This document shows, piece after piece, positions 23,678 through 32,448 of a DNA stretch of 64,000 nucleotides. Each line of letters opens with the position of its first letter. Position 1 is the first letter of the stretch. Source of the DNA: Streptomyces liliifuscus (lineage in GTDB: Bacteria > Actinomycetota > Actinomycetes > Streptomycetales > Streptomycetaceae). Under the pieces are notes generated by a model. It worked only from the letters and a program-made list of their open reading frames with translations. It was not told the origin of the DNA and did no database searches. The translations under genes were made by a program, and so were the position numbers. The stretch is taken from the NCBI RefSeq assembly GCF_016598615.1, contig NZ_CP066831.1:4402001-4466000 (forward strand), in the 5' to 3' direction.

Positions 23678-24990
23678 CAGACGGGGCCGAAGTCGGTGAG
23701 GGCGTCCGAGCCGAGGGGGCCGCCCGACAGGGCGGCGAGCACCGTGAGGGCCAGTCCGCAGAGGAGGGCCGCGAGGGCCGCGTTCCCGGCGGTCCGGCCG
23801 GGCGACCAGGCCTCACCACGGTGGGCCGCCACCGGAACCCGGACCGTCCCGTTCCCGTTCCCCTTCCCACTCCCCTCGCCCTTCGCCTCTCCCCCCTCCG
23901 CGTCCTTCCGCCCCGGCACCCCCGCCCTCACCGTGAACCAGGCCACCACCACGCCCGCCGCCAACGGCACTGCCCCCGCCGCCCAGTTCAGCGGGGTGCC
24001 GGGACCCGCGCCCGGAACCGCCGCCAGCAGGGGAAAGGGCGGCAGCAGCGGACCGGGGGACGACATCAGGGGATCGGCCGCGTGCCCCGCGCCGAGGACG
24101 AAGCCCGGGCCAAGGGCGTACGCGGCCCCCCACACCGCCGCGTTCGGCACGAGGGCCAGCGCCAGCAGCAGTACCGCGAACCGTCCCGACCAGCTCTCCG
24201 TGAGATGCAGGAACGACGCGCGGGCCAGACCTCCGTGCCAGACCAGTGAGGCGCCGACCAGCACGGCCCCGCCCCCCACGAGCACCGCCGCCCCCGCACT
24301 CGCCGCGCGCACGGCGGCCGGGAGCCGGAACCCGGGGGCGGAGAGGACGAATGAGGCGAGGGGGAGGCCGCGAAGAGCCCGGCGTACGCGTGGCGGCAGA
24401 GGCCCCCGGGGGCGCCCGTACGCCGTCCACGCGCCCACCCCCGCCGCGGTCACCGCGAGCAACGGCAGCCATACGGCGACCGACGCCCAGGACGGCCGCA
24501 GCGCACCGCCCGAGGCGTACAGGGCCGCGGCCGTGCCGACCGTCAGATAGCCCGCGACGACACCGACCCACGCCGTACGGACGGCGGGCGGTGCCGACTC
24601 CTCGTCGCCGTCCGCCGCGTCGCGCCCCGCGCGGTGCAGCAGCCACGCGGGCAGCACGACCAGGAGCAGCGGGGTCACGCCGACCGGCGCGGGTACGCCC
24701 GACAGCGTGTCCGTACGGACGAGTTCGCAGCCATGGGCGAGCAGCCACAGCCCGGCGGCGACATGCAACGCCCCGTCAGGACCACTGTCCGGGTAGGGCG
24801 AACTGATCCAAAGGACCGTCACCAGTACGGTGAACGCGGCCAGTCCGAGCCCCGCGGCGAGCGCGCCGCCGACCAGGCTCGCGGCCAGTCCGGGCGACCT
24901 CCCGCGCCATCGGGCCAGCAGGGCCGGCTTGGTCAGCAGGGTCGGCGGGGACGGGCTGCGGTCCGGACTGCGGTCGGTCGTCTGGGTCAC
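23317..24990 (-). CDS. DUF6350 / PerM-like polytopic membrane protein
   Basis: 557 aa in this frame from a GTG start at VTQTTDRSPDRSPS; the ATG 22 codons earlier has no support. About ten membrane helices, for example GLAASLVGGALAAGLGLAAF, VGVTPLLLVVLPAWLL, VGVVAGYLTVGTAAALYA, SVAVWLPLLAVTAAGVGAW and ALAALLCGLALTVLAAL, match the DUF6350 family, annotated in actinobacteria as cell-division protein PerM by name only. After helix WTAVAGVPAALILRTWRLRQ the frame turns into Arg-rich RVRVPRAPRVRVPRAP repeats, unlike the family. The reading should probably switch to the frame of 22523-23677, giving about 810 aa. Its promoter is the AT-rich island at 25053-25082. Confidence 0.75.
   Translation of the reverse strand: MTQTTDRSPDRSPSPPTLLTKPALLARWRGRSPGLAASLVGGALAAGLGLAAFTVLVTVLWISSPYPDSGPDGALHVAAGLWLLAHGCELVRTDTLSGVPAPVGVTPLLLVVLPAWLLHRAGRDAADGDEESAPPAVRTAWVGVVAGYLTVGTAAALYASGGALRPSWASVAVWLPLLAVTAAGVGAWTAYGRPRGPLPPRVRRALRGLPLASFVLSAPGFRLPAAVRAASAGAAVLVGGGAVLVGASLVWHGGLARASFLHLTESWSGRFAVLLLALALVPNAAVWGAAYALGPGFVLGAGHAADPLMSSPGPLLPPFPLLAAVPGAGPGTPLNWAAGAVPLAAGVVVAWFTVRAGVPGRKDAEGGEAKGEGSGKGNGNGTVRVPVAAHRGEAWSPGRTAGNAALAALLCGLALTVLAALSGGPLGSDALTDFGPVWWQTGPAAAAWTAVAGVPAALILRTWRLRQPRVRVPRAPRVRVPRAPRVRVARGGGLWGWAGRVRRPWGRGRGRRNRWCRDMGFRDMRFRDTGLRDRRARRMWAGHMGARRLRSMSLWAG
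23542..23589. repeat. two 24-nt tandem copies at the frameshift site
   Basis: cgcccgcggcacccgtactc plus cgcgg is repeated at 23542-23565 and 23566-23589, with a partial third copy before them. Slippage of whole units would keep the frame, but such GC-rich repeats are error-prone in sequencing. Confidence 0.65.
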
Positions 24991-25052
24991 GCGGCCATGC
25001 TCCCAACGACACGCGCTTTCTCCTCGTAACAGGCGAACCCCGGATGTGTCGC

Positions 25053-25082
25053 TCAATATACGTTTTATGTACTTTTACGTAC
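25053..25082. promoter_or_regulatory. AT-rich divergent promoter island
   Basis: Thirty bases of about 27% GC in a >70% GC region, between perM-like (minus) and the sigma-like gene (plus). Minus-strand TATATT and plus-strand TACTTT are possible -10 elements. ACGT flanks GTAC in an approximate dyad (ACGTTTTATGTACTTTTACG). Confidence 0.5.
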
Positions 25083-25095
25083 GAAGGGGCGCCCG

Positions 25096-26091
25096 GTGAC
25101 GCAGACCCCTGCCTGCCCGCCGCCGCTTCCGGAGGCCGAGGCCGAGGACGGGACCGAGGTGAACACCGAGGCGAAGAAGCAGGCTGAGAAGCAGCCAGAG
25201 AACCAGGCGGAGAACCCGGCCGAGAGCCAGACGGAGAACCCGGACGGGATCGAGGCGGAGGACGACTTCGAACCCGCTCCAGCCGCCCCCGCCCTGACGC
25301 CAGGTCAGGCGTTCGACGCGCTCTACTCCTACGCCGCCCCCGCCCTCGTACGGCAGGCCTATCTGCTGACCGGGCGGCGCGAGTTGGCGCGCGAGTCCGT
25401 GGAGCGGGCCTTCCAACTGGCGTGGCAGCGCTGGCCGGAGGTGGCGGTCGACCGGGATCCGGCGGGCTGGGTACGGGCGGCGGCGTACGAGTACGCGACG
25501 TCCCCCTGGCATCGGCTGCGTCTTCGGCACCGGACTCCCGAGCCACCGCCCGCCGCCCTGGACGACCGCCGGCTGCTCTCCGTGCTGCTCAGCCTGCCGC
25601 CCGCGTACCGCCGCACCGTGCTTCTGCACGACGGTCTCGGCATCGGGCTGCCGGAGACCGCGGCGGAGTCGGAGGCGAGCACGGCCGCGGCGGCGGGCCG
25701 GCTGCTGCACGCGCGTGACGTCGTCGCCGCGCGCGTGCCCGAGCTGGCGGACCCCGAGGAGCTGCGGCTCAGGCTGACGGAGCTCGGGAGCAAGGAGTCG
25801 CTGCGGACCGCCGCGAAACCCGTCGTGGTGCGGTCGGGAAGCGAGCGCCGCGCCCGGCGCTGGACCCGCGCGGCCATCGCCTTCACGGTCCTGCTCATCG
25901 GGTCCACCGCGTTCACGCTCCGCACGGCTCCCGACCACTACGAGGCCCCGCAGGCGCCCGCCGCGACGATCAGCGGGGTTCCGCCGCGGTCGGGTCCCGG
26001 TCCGCTGTCCGCGGAGGAGCAGGAAGTCCGCACCAAGCTGCGCTCGACGTTCCAGAACGGTCCGGAGAGGCTCCGCCCGGAACTCCGCTGA
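25096..26091 (+). CDS. sigma-like HTH protein with C-terminal membrane anchor
   Basis: 331 aa, GTG start behind AAGGGG. After an acidic, Glu/Asn/Gln-rich N terminus (1-60), residues 70-150 resemble ECF sigma region 2 (FDALYSYAAPALVRQAYLLT, ARESVERAFQLAWQRWPEV), and 170-220 resemble region 4 (LLSVLLSLPPAYRRTVLLHD, IGLPETAAESEASTAAAAGR). Both are degenerate; the usual DNA-contact residues are not obvious. A single hydrophobic helix at about 258-275 (AAIAFTVLLIGSTAFTL) is followed by a short exterior tail. So it is a membrane-tethered sigma-like protein: perhaps an inactive relative, or a factor released by proteolysis. No anti-sigma gene is adjacent. It ends at a very strong terminator. Confidence 0.7.
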   Translation: MTQTPACPPPLPEAEAEDGTEVNTEAKKQAEKQPENQAENPAESQTENPDGIEAEDDFEPAPAAPALTPGQAFDALYSYAAPALVRQAYLLTGRRELARESVERAFQLAWQRWPEVAVDRDPAGWVRAAAYEYATSPWHRLRLRHRTPEPPPAALDDRRLLSVLLSLPPAYRRTVLLHDGLGIGLPETAAESEASTAAAAGRLLHARDVVAARVPELADPEELRLRLTELGSKESLRTAAKPVVVRSGSERRARRWTRAAIAFTVLLIGSTAFTLRTAPDHYEAPQAPAATISGVPPRSGPGPLSAEEQEVRTKLRSTFQNGPERLRPELR

Positions 26092-26126
26092 GGAGCGTGC
26101 GTACGAGAACTTCCGGGCATACGGGG

Positions 26127-26175
26127 ACGCGGACGGGCCCGCACCCCTGGAGAAGGGGTGCGGGCCCGTCCGCGT
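26127..26175. terminator. very strong bidirectional terminator
   Basis: A 22-bp perfect stem (26127-26148 with 26154-26175, loop ggaga) lies between the converging sigma-like gene and sucD. It is the longest perfect hairpin seen in the window. Confidence 0.9.
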
Positions 26176-26244
26176 ACAGGCTGCGCATCAGCCGTCCGGA
26201 AGCTGTGCCGGACGCTGCGCCAGAAGCCTTGCCGGGAGCCGTGC

Positions 26245-27129
26245 TCAGCCGGCGAGGATGGCGCGGGCCAGCTTCGCCGTCTCGGTCGGGGTCTTGCCGA
26301 CCTTGACTCCGGCGGCCTCCAGGGCCTCCTTCTTCGCGGCGGCCGTGCCGGAGGAGCCGGAGACGATGGCGCCGGCGTGGCCCATGGTCTTGCCCTCGGG
26401 CGCGGTGAAGCCGGCGACGTAGCCGACGACCGGCTTGGTCACGTTGGCCTTGATGAAGTCTGCCGCGCGCTCCTCGGCGTCGCCGCCGATCTCACCGATC
26501 ATGACGATCAGGTCGGTGTCGGGGTCGGCCTCGAACGCGGCGAGCGCGTCGATGTGCGTCGTACCGATGACCGGGTCGCCACCGATGCCGACGGCCGACG
26601 AGAAGCCGATGTCACGGAGCTCGTACATCATCTGGTACGTCAGCGTGCCGGACTTCGAGACCAGGCCGATGCGGCCCGGCTTCGTGATGTCGCCCGGGAT
26701 GATGCCGGCGTTGGACTGGCCCGGCGTGATGAGGCCGGGGCAGTTCGGGCCGATGATGCGGGTCTTGTTGCCCTTCGACTTCGCGTACGCCCAGAAGGCG
26801 GCGGAGTCGTGGACGGCGATGCCCTCGGTGATGACGACCGCGAGGGGGATCTCGGCGTCGATGGCCTCGACGACGGCGGCCTTGGAGAAGGCCGGCGGCA
26901 CGAAGAGGACGGACACGTTGGCGCCCGTCTTCTCGATCGCCTCGGCGACCGTGCCGAAGACCGGGATCTCGGTGCCGTCGACGTCGACCGACGTGCCGGC
27001 CTTGCGCGGGTTCACACCGCCGACGATGTTCGTGCCGTCGGCCAGCATGAGCTTGGTGTGCTTCATGCCCGTGGAGCCGGTCATGCCCTGGACGATGACC
27101 TTGCTGTCCTTGTTGAGGAAGATAGCCAT
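26245..27129 (-). CDS. sucD: succinyl-CoA synthetase alpha subunit
   Basis: 294 aa starting at MAIFLNKDSKVIVQGMTGS; the longer frame to 27378 only overlaps sucC. It forms the CoA-binding half of the enzyme that makes ATP or GTP from succinyl-CoA in the TCA cycle. The Rossmann segment is VIVQGMTGSTGMKHT, and the phosphohistidine is in the C-terminal segment KTMGHAGAIVSGSSGTA. It follows sucC by 22 nt on the same strand, in one operon. Confidence 0.98.
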   Translation of the reverse strand: MAIFLNKDSKVIVQGMTGSTGMKHTKLMLADGTNIVGGVNPRKAGTSVDVDGTEIPVFGTVAEAIEKTGANVSVLFVPPAFSKAAVVEAIDAEIPLAVVITEGIAVHDSAAFWAYAKSKGNKTRIIGPNCPGLITPGQSNAGIIPGDITKPGRIGLVSKSGTLTYQMMYELRDIGFSSAVGIGGDPVIGTTHIDALAAFEADPDTDLIVMIGEIGGDAEERAADFIKANVTKPVVGYVAGFTAPEGKTMGHAGAIVSGSSGTAAAKKEALEAAGVKVGKTPTETAKLARAILAG

Positions 27130-27151
27130 GGCTGTGGTTTTCCCTCGTCCC

Positions 27152-28330
27152 TTACTTGGCCGCGGCCAGCTCGGCGGCCTTGTCGGCCGCGCCGTCCATG
27201 GTGTCCACGCGCTGCACCAGCGGGTGGTTGGCGTCGGACAGGATCTTGCGACCCAGCTCCGCGTTGTTGCCGTCGAGACGGACGACCAGCGGCTTGGTGA
27301 CTTCCTCGCCCTTGTCGGCGAGCAGCTGCAGCGCCTGGACGATGCCGTTGGCGACCTCGTCACAGGCGGTGATGCCACCGAAGACGTTGACGAACACGGA
27401 CTTGACGTCCGGGTCGCCGAGGATGATCTCCAGGCCGTTCGCCATGACCGCGGCGGAGGCGCCGCCGCCGATGTCGAGGAAGTTGGCCGGCTTCACGCCA
27501 CCGTGGTTCTCACCGGCGTACGCGACGACGTCGAGGGTGCTCATGACGAGACCCGCGCCGTTGCCGATGATGCCGACCTCGCCGTCGAGCTTGACGTAGT
27601 TGAGGTTCTTCTCCTTGGCGGCGGCCTCGAGCGGGTTGGCCGCGTCCTTGTCCTCGAGCGCCTCGTGCCCGGGCTGACGGAAGTCGGCGTTCTCGTCGAG
27701 CGAGACCTTGCCGTCCAGCGCCAGGATGCGGCCGTCCTTGGTCTTCACCAGCGGGTTGACCTCGACGAGGAGCGCGTCCTCGGCGACGAAGGTCTCCCAC
27801 AGGGTCACCATGGCCTCGGCGACACCCTCGGCCACCTCGGCCGGGAACTTCGCCTGGGCCACGATCTCGCGGGCCTTCTCGATGTTCACGCCCTCGACGG
27901 CGTTGACCGGGACCTTCGCGAGGGCCTCGGGGGTCTTCTCCGCGACCTCCTCGATGTCCATGCCGCCCTGTACGGACGCCATGGCGAGGAAGGTGCGGTT
28001 GGTGCGGTCGAGGAGGTACGAGACGTAGTACTCCGCCTCGATCTCCGGGGACAGCTCGGCGATCATCACCTTGTGGACCGTGTGGCCCTTGATGTCCATG
28101 CCGAGGATGTCGGTCGCACGGGCGACCGCCTCGTCGGGCGTGGCGGCGAGCTTGACGCCGCCGGCCTTGCCTCGGCCACCGACCTTCACCTGGGCCTTGA
28201 CGACGGACTTGCCGCCAAGCCGCTCGGTCGCCTCGCGGGCTGCCTCAGGCGTGTCGATCACTTCACCGGCCAGCACCGGTACACCGTGCTTGGCGAAGAG
28301 GTCCCTCGCCTGGTACTCGAACAGGTCCAC
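27152..28330 (-). CDS. sucC: succinyl-CoA synthetase beta subunit
   Basis: 392 aa, standard length. It opens with MDLFEYQARDLFAKHGVPV, has the ATP-grasp domain (about 1-235; VVKAQVKVGGRGKAGGVK, EVNPLVKTKDGRI) and a C-terminal CoA-ligase domain with FVNVFGGITACDEVA. It supplies nucleotide and succinate binding and pairs with SucD. The operon is transcribed away from the 28331-28771 region. No TCTTGA-type operator like that before mdh was found upstream. Confidence 0.98.
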   Translation of the reverse strand: MDLFEYQARDLFAKHGVPVLAGEVIDTPEAAREATERLGGKSVVKAQVKVGGRGKAGGVKLAATPDEAVARATDILGMDIKGHTVHKVMIAELSPEIEAEYYVSYLLDRTNRTFLAMASVQGGMDIEEVAEKTPEALAKVPVNAVEGVNIEKAREIVAQAKFPAEVAEGVAEAMVTLWETFVAEDALLVEVNPLVKTKDGRILALDGKVSLDENADFRQPGHEALEDKDAANPLEAAAKEKNLNYVKLDGEVGIIGNGAGLVMSTLDVVAYAGENHGGVKPANFLDIGGGASAAVMANGLEIILGDPDVKSVFVNVFGGITACDEVANGIVQALQLLADKGEEVTKPLVVRLDGNNAELGRKILSDANHPLVQRVDTMDGAADKAAELAAAK

Positions 28331-28771
28331 GCGCGTCCGTCCCTATCAGGTATCTCGCGGTTCGTTGTCTGCGTGGGCGTGCCGCGAAGGGCAACGTGAC
28401 TGCGCGGTCACAAGGAGGGCGTGGGCACGGTGGCCGGCACGCGGCATGTCCGCCTCGCAGGTTATCCCCGCTCGTGGTGGGGTCGTAAATCGCAGATCAC
28501 ACCTGGGCGGTGATTACGGTCACAGATTGCCAGTTTAAAGGGCCTCACCAGGCTGGGGTTTGCCTGGTGAGGCCCCTCGAACAGCCCCTAACAGTGACCT
28601 AAGGGGCGTAGGGCGGGCGGTCCCCACCCCAATGAGGACCGCCCGGCCCTGACCGCAGGGTTTCGGTCGCACGGACCGACGGATTTCGGCCGTACGTGGC
28701 CGTCGCCCTGCGGGGTCGGGTGGGTGCCGTACGACCGGCCGCCGGGCACGGTCGCAGGGCGGGGGCGTCCG
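28331..28771. other. 441-bp region upstream of sucC
   Basis: It must contain the sucC promoter and the end of the gene at 28772. No gene is supported. The only strong structure is the hairpin at 28541-28574. Confidence 0.6.
28541..28574 (-). terminator. terminator of the repeat-rich exported protein gene
   Basis: GGCCTCACCAGGC (28541-28553) and GCCTGGTGAGGCC (28562-28574) form a 13-bp perfect stem with an 8-nt loop. On the minus strand it is followed by CTTTAAACT. It lies about 200 nt past the stop at 28772 and insulates sucC. Confidence 0.8.
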
Positions 28772-30793
28772 TCAGACGCCGTAGGGGGAGCCGTACTGCC
28801 CGTACTGCCCGTGCTCCCCGTGGTGGGTGGTCGGCGCGTGGTTCGGGTTGACCTCGTACTGGGCCGTCGGCAGATAGCTCGGGGTGACGGACCCGGCGAC
28901 GTCCTCGACCCCGTCGACGGCGTTTTCGGCCAGCGGGCCGGCGGCCGACCCGACGGTTCCGGTCACGTTCCGCCCGAAGGGCCCGACCTGTCCGGTCACA
29001 TCGGCCGCGAACGGGGCGACCTCGCCGACGACACCGTCCGCGAAGGGGCGTACGTCGCCCGTGACGCCGTACGCCAGCGTCGTGGCGCTGCCGCCGACCC
29101 CGTCCACTACGGGCCGGACGTACTGGACGACCGTGTCCACGACCGGCCGCACCGCGTCGACGGCACCCTCGGCGAACGGCGGCACCTGGCCGACGACTCC
29201 CCGCGCGAACGGGTCGACCTCGCCGACCACGCCGTACGCGAGCGGCGGCACCTCTCCGACGACACCGGTCGCGAAGGGCCGCACGTCGCCGACGACACCG
29301 TCGGCGAGCACGGTCGCGTCACCGACCGCCCGCCCGGCGACGGGCACCACACCGTCCACCGCCGTGGCGACGACGGGCGGCAGGACGGATTCGACGGTCT
29401 CGTCGGCGACCTGGGCGACCACGGCCGTGGCGTACGGGGGGACGTCCGCGACCACGCCGATGGCGTACGGGGCGACCTCGCCGACGACACCGGTCGCGTA
29501 CGGGCCTACGTTCCCGACCACGCCCGTCGCGTACGGGGTCACGTCACCGGTGACTCCGTCGGTGTACGTGCGCACGTCGGCCACGACCTCATCGGCGAGG
29601 CCGGTGGCGTTGCCCACGGCCCGACCGGCGACCGGGACCACTCCGTTCGCGGCGCCGGTCGCGACCCGCGTAACTCCGGTCACGGCCTGGTCGGCGACGG
29701 GGGTGACCCCGCCGACGGCCCGACCGGCGATCGGGGTGACCCCGTGCACGGCGGTGGCGGCGACGGGCGGCACGGCGGTGGCGGCCGTCTCGTCGACGAC
29801 CGGGGTGACGGTCTTCTGGATGTCGCCCTGGACGCCGCGGACCGTGGAGGGGAGGCCGGTGACGGTGGCGGCCGCGTCGGCCTTCACCGAGGTCACGGTG
29901 GCCTGGGCCCGGCCGCCGAGCGTGGCGACGGTGCCGTGGACTTCGGCGGTGGTGCCGTGGACCTGGGTCCTGGCCCCGGCGACCGTGTTCTGGAGATGGG
30001 CGGGGGTGGTGTCGAGGGTGCCCTGGAGCTGGGCGGGCACTCCGTTCACGGTGTCGCGGGCGCCGGGGACGGTCCGGCCGGCGGTGGCACCGGTCCGGCC
30101 TGCGGTGGCGACGGTCTGCCGCATCTCGGCACGGGCGCCGGAGGGGACGCCGGTGGCGGTGCGCCGGGCCGCCCCGAGCTTCGTCTGCGTGGCGGCGAGT
30201 GCCTGCTCCAGCTCCGGCGCGAACGCGGAGAGGGGGCCGAAGAGGTAGTCGACGTCGCCGTGGGGGTGGGGGTGGGGGCGGGGGCCGGTGGCGTCGGACA
30301 GTGCGTCGGTGGCCGTGGCGGTCGCTTCGGAGGTCGGGTTGGCGGTCACGTGGGGGGTCTCGTTGGGGGTCACGTTGGGGGTGGCCGTCCGCACGGTCCC
30401 AGCGACGGGGGTGGTCCGGGCGCCCTGGGCGACGGACTCGGTCCGCGTGACCTGCTGCGCCGACAGTTCGGCCTCGACGTACCGGCGGGCCTGGTCGGCC
30501 GCCTTCGTCTTCGCGTCGACGGTCGGCTTCGCCTTGGCGGTGGTGTCGGCGACCGTGTCCTGCGCCTTGACGGTCGTACCGCCGGTGACGTCTGCGACGT
30601 CGGTGAGGGTGTCCGCGGTCGTGTCGGTGACCGTGCCGACCACGTCGTTCACGTCGTCCACGGAGAGGGACGCGTCGGGTACGGAGGCGGACGTGGCGGG
30701 GAGTTCGTCCGCGCTGGCGACGGCTGAGCCGAGCGCCCAGGCGCCGGTGACGCCGGCGGCTATGACGATGGAACGGCGAATGTTCTTGTGCAT
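28772..30793 (-). CDS. exported repeat protein with 11-residue VVGxVxPxAxG units
   Basis: 673 aa, ATG behind GAAGGA. Signal peptide MHKNIRRSIVIAAGVTGAWA with cleavage near VASA (about residue 28). The N-terminal third has Asp/Thr-rich helical sequence (VVGTVTDTTADTLTDVADVT). The C-terminal two thirds are dominated by an 11-residue repeat such as GVVGEVAPFAD, interspersed with AVxGVxPVAGRAVG units, more than 25 copies in all. The C terminus is His/Gly/Tyr-rich (HHGEHGQYGQYGSPYGV). No catalytic domain, LPXTG or membrane anchor is seen, so a secreted structural or adhesive role is a guess. The next upstream gene on this strand also encodes a Val/Pro repeat protein. Confidence 0.8.
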   Translation of the reverse strand: MHKNIRRSIVIAAGVTGAWALGSAVASADELPATSASVPDASLSVDDVNDVVGTVTDTTADTLTDVADVTGGTTVKAQDTVADTTAKAKPTVDAKTKAADQARRYVEAELSAQQVTRTESVAQGARTTPVAGTVRTATPNVTPNETPHVTANPTSEATATATDALSDATGPRPHPHPHGDVDYLFGPLSAFAPELEQALAATQTKLGAARRTATGVPSGARAEMRQTVATAGRTGATAGRTVPGARDTVNGVPAQLQGTLDTTPAHLQNTVAGARTQVHGTTAEVHGTVATLGGRAQATVTSVKADAAATVTGLPSTVRGVQGDIQKTVTPVVDETAATAVPPVAATAVHGVTPIAGRAVGGVTPVADQAVTGVTRVATGAANGVVPVAGRAVGNATGLADEVVADVRTYTDGVTGDVTPYATGVVGNVGPYATGVVGEVAPYAIGVVADVPPYATAVVAQVADETVESVLPPVVATAVDGVVPVAGRAVGDATVLADGVVGDVRPFATGVVGEVPPLAYGVVGEVDPFARGVVGQVPPFAEGAVDAVRPVVDTVVQYVRPVVDGVGGSATTLAYGVTGDVRPFADGVVGEVAPFAADVTGQVGPFGRNVTGTVGSAAGPLAENAVDGVEDVAGSVTPSYLPTAQYEVNPNHAPTTHHGEHGQYGQYGSPYGV

Positions 30794-31045
30794 GCGTGCG
30801 TCAGTCCTTCGGAAGACCGAGAGTTCGGGACGGTGTGTGGGGGGGGGAGGGACCGGGCGTCCGGAGGGGCCGATGCACCGCGTCGGTTGGGGAGTCGAGC
30901 ACCGACGGCCTTGGCAGCGGCCAGCATCCGGGGCGTGTCCGGCCGATCGCGTCCGGAGGCATCGGAGGGATGTCGGATGTCCGGACGGGCACGGGCAGAC
31001 CTGTTCCGCCCCCGCGCGGCAGGTCTCAGCGGGGGAAGGCCGGCC

Positions 31046-32335
31046 CTAGCCGGGGAATGCCGGAATGTCCCGGTGCCTGTCCCGGGTCCCGGCCGCGGTG
31101 ACGTCCGCGGCGGCGCCGGGCACCAGCGTCGGCCGGGCCCTCTCGTTCAACGCGACGGCCTGCGCGTCGCCGTGCCGCGGCGACCCGTTGTCGCCCGCGG
31201 AATGACGCCCCAACGCACCCGTGGGGTCGCCGTCGGGAACCTGGTGCACGGGCGCCTGCACGGCCCGCGTGCCCCGGGTGCCCGCGTGGTGGCGCACATC
31301 GTCACCGGCCGCCGCGAGACCACCGGCGAACCGCGGCCCGTACGCCGTCGCCACGCTCTCGTCGTGTGACTGCTTCTCGGCCGCCCGGTGGTTGTCCGTC
31401 GCCCCGCCGGGCTGCTGCGGCGCCGCACCGGCCGGCAGGGTCTGACCGGGAACCGCGGGCAGCGGCAGCCCCGGCAACTCGGGGAGCCCGGGAAGGCCCG
31501 GCAGCGTGGGCAGTTGAGGCAGCGACGGCCACCACTGCGGCGGAGCCGGCCGCTCGCCCATCCCGCCCGTGATCCCGCCGGTGACCTGATCCACCAGATC
31601 ACCGATGGGCCGGACGACGTCCTCGGTGACCGGGCGCACCACCTGCTCGGTGACCGGCCTAACAACGCGCTCGGTCACCGGCCGCAGGACAGGCTCGGCA
31701 ACCGGCCTTACGACTCGCTGCACTTCGTCGGTCACGGGCGTGACCGCCTTGGGAAGCCCAGGCTGTTCGGAACCGGAACCAGAACCAGAACCGGAACCGG
31801 AGCTGGTTCCTGGGCCGGAGGCCGCGGTGGAAGCGGTCGGCAGCGGGGCGGTCGGCGATGGCGAGGTGGCCGACGAGGCGATCGCGGGTCGGGAGTTCGA
31901 GTCCGGGGACCGCTCTCCGATCCGCGGCTGCTCCGTGCCCTTCGCGAGCTGGATCCGAATCCGCAACTGGGTCTGCGTCTGCTCGGCCGAACCCGTCACC
32001 ACGGCCCGCACAACCTCTGCGTGCTGCGAGGCCGGCGCGACACCGTCCGCCGCCCGGGACTGCTCCCCGTAGAGGAGCCCCAGCACGAACAACCCACCCA
32101 CCAGAAGCGCCACTTGCAGCGCACGCCGCCCCGCCACCGTGCGCGTCACGCGCAGAGCGGCATCGGGCAGTACGGCTGACAGGGCCAAGGCGGGGAGAGC
32201 CTCCCGTGCGGAGGGACGAGGTGAAGCGAGAGGGGGTGAGGCAGGGTGGAGTGGAGCGGACTGGGGCGCGGCTACGAGGCTGCGCGCCCCCTGAAGACGC
32301 GCCGATCCTTGCACGGGACTCCCGAGGTCGCGCAA
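31046..32335 (-). CDS. membrane protein with VVRPVTEx octapeptide repeats
   Basis: 429 aa; TTG start with AGGGGAC just upstream (GTG at 32314 is an alternative). One membrane helix at about 72-92 (ALQVALLVGGLFVLGLLYG) divides a cytoplasmic N terminus from a long outer part. Outside are a helical segment (HAEVVRAVVTGSAEQTQTQL), a Ser/Gly linker, then about five octapeptides of the type VVRPVTEQ, a Pro/Leu/Gly run (LPTLPGLPGLPELPGLPLP), and a Asp/His/Ala-rich end. It is not recognisable as an enzyme. The VxRPVxE periodicity recalls the repeats of its neighbour at 28772, so they may act together at the surface. This is inference. Confidence 0.7.
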   Translation of the reverse strand: MRDLGSPVQGSARLQGARSLVAAPQSAPLHPASPPLASPRPSAREALPALALSAVLPDAALRVTRTVAGRRALQVALLVGGLFVLGLLYGEQSRAADGVAPASQHAEVVRAVVTGSAEQTQTQLRIRIQLAKGTEQPRIGERSPDSNSRPAIASSATSPSPTAPLPTASTAASGPGTSSGSGSGSGSGSEQPGLPKAVTPVTDEVQRVVRPVAEPVLRPVTERVVRPVTEQVVRPVTEDVVRPIGDLVDQVTGGITGGMGERPAPPQWWPSLPQLPTLPGLPGLPELPGLPLPAVPGQTLPAGAAPQQPGGATDNHRAAEKQSHDESVATAYGPRFAGGLAAAGDDVRHHAGTRGTRAVQAPVHQVPDGDPTGALGRHSAGDNGSPRHGDAQAVALNERARPTLVPGAAADVTAAGTRDRHRDIPAFPG

Positions 32336-32448
32336 GTCCCCTGTTACCGATGGATACTCATGTCCGCTTTTTCCGTCGTCTTTCGGCTCCCCTGCGTCGG
32401 CCCCGCCTCCGGCCGGCCTCCGACCCGCGTCCGCCCCCGTCGCCGCCC

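Noticed and set aside
29107..30250. Plus-strand genes opposite the repeat protein
   Set aside because: Long frames are created by the repetitive GC-rich code on the other strand; no ribosome sites or domains.
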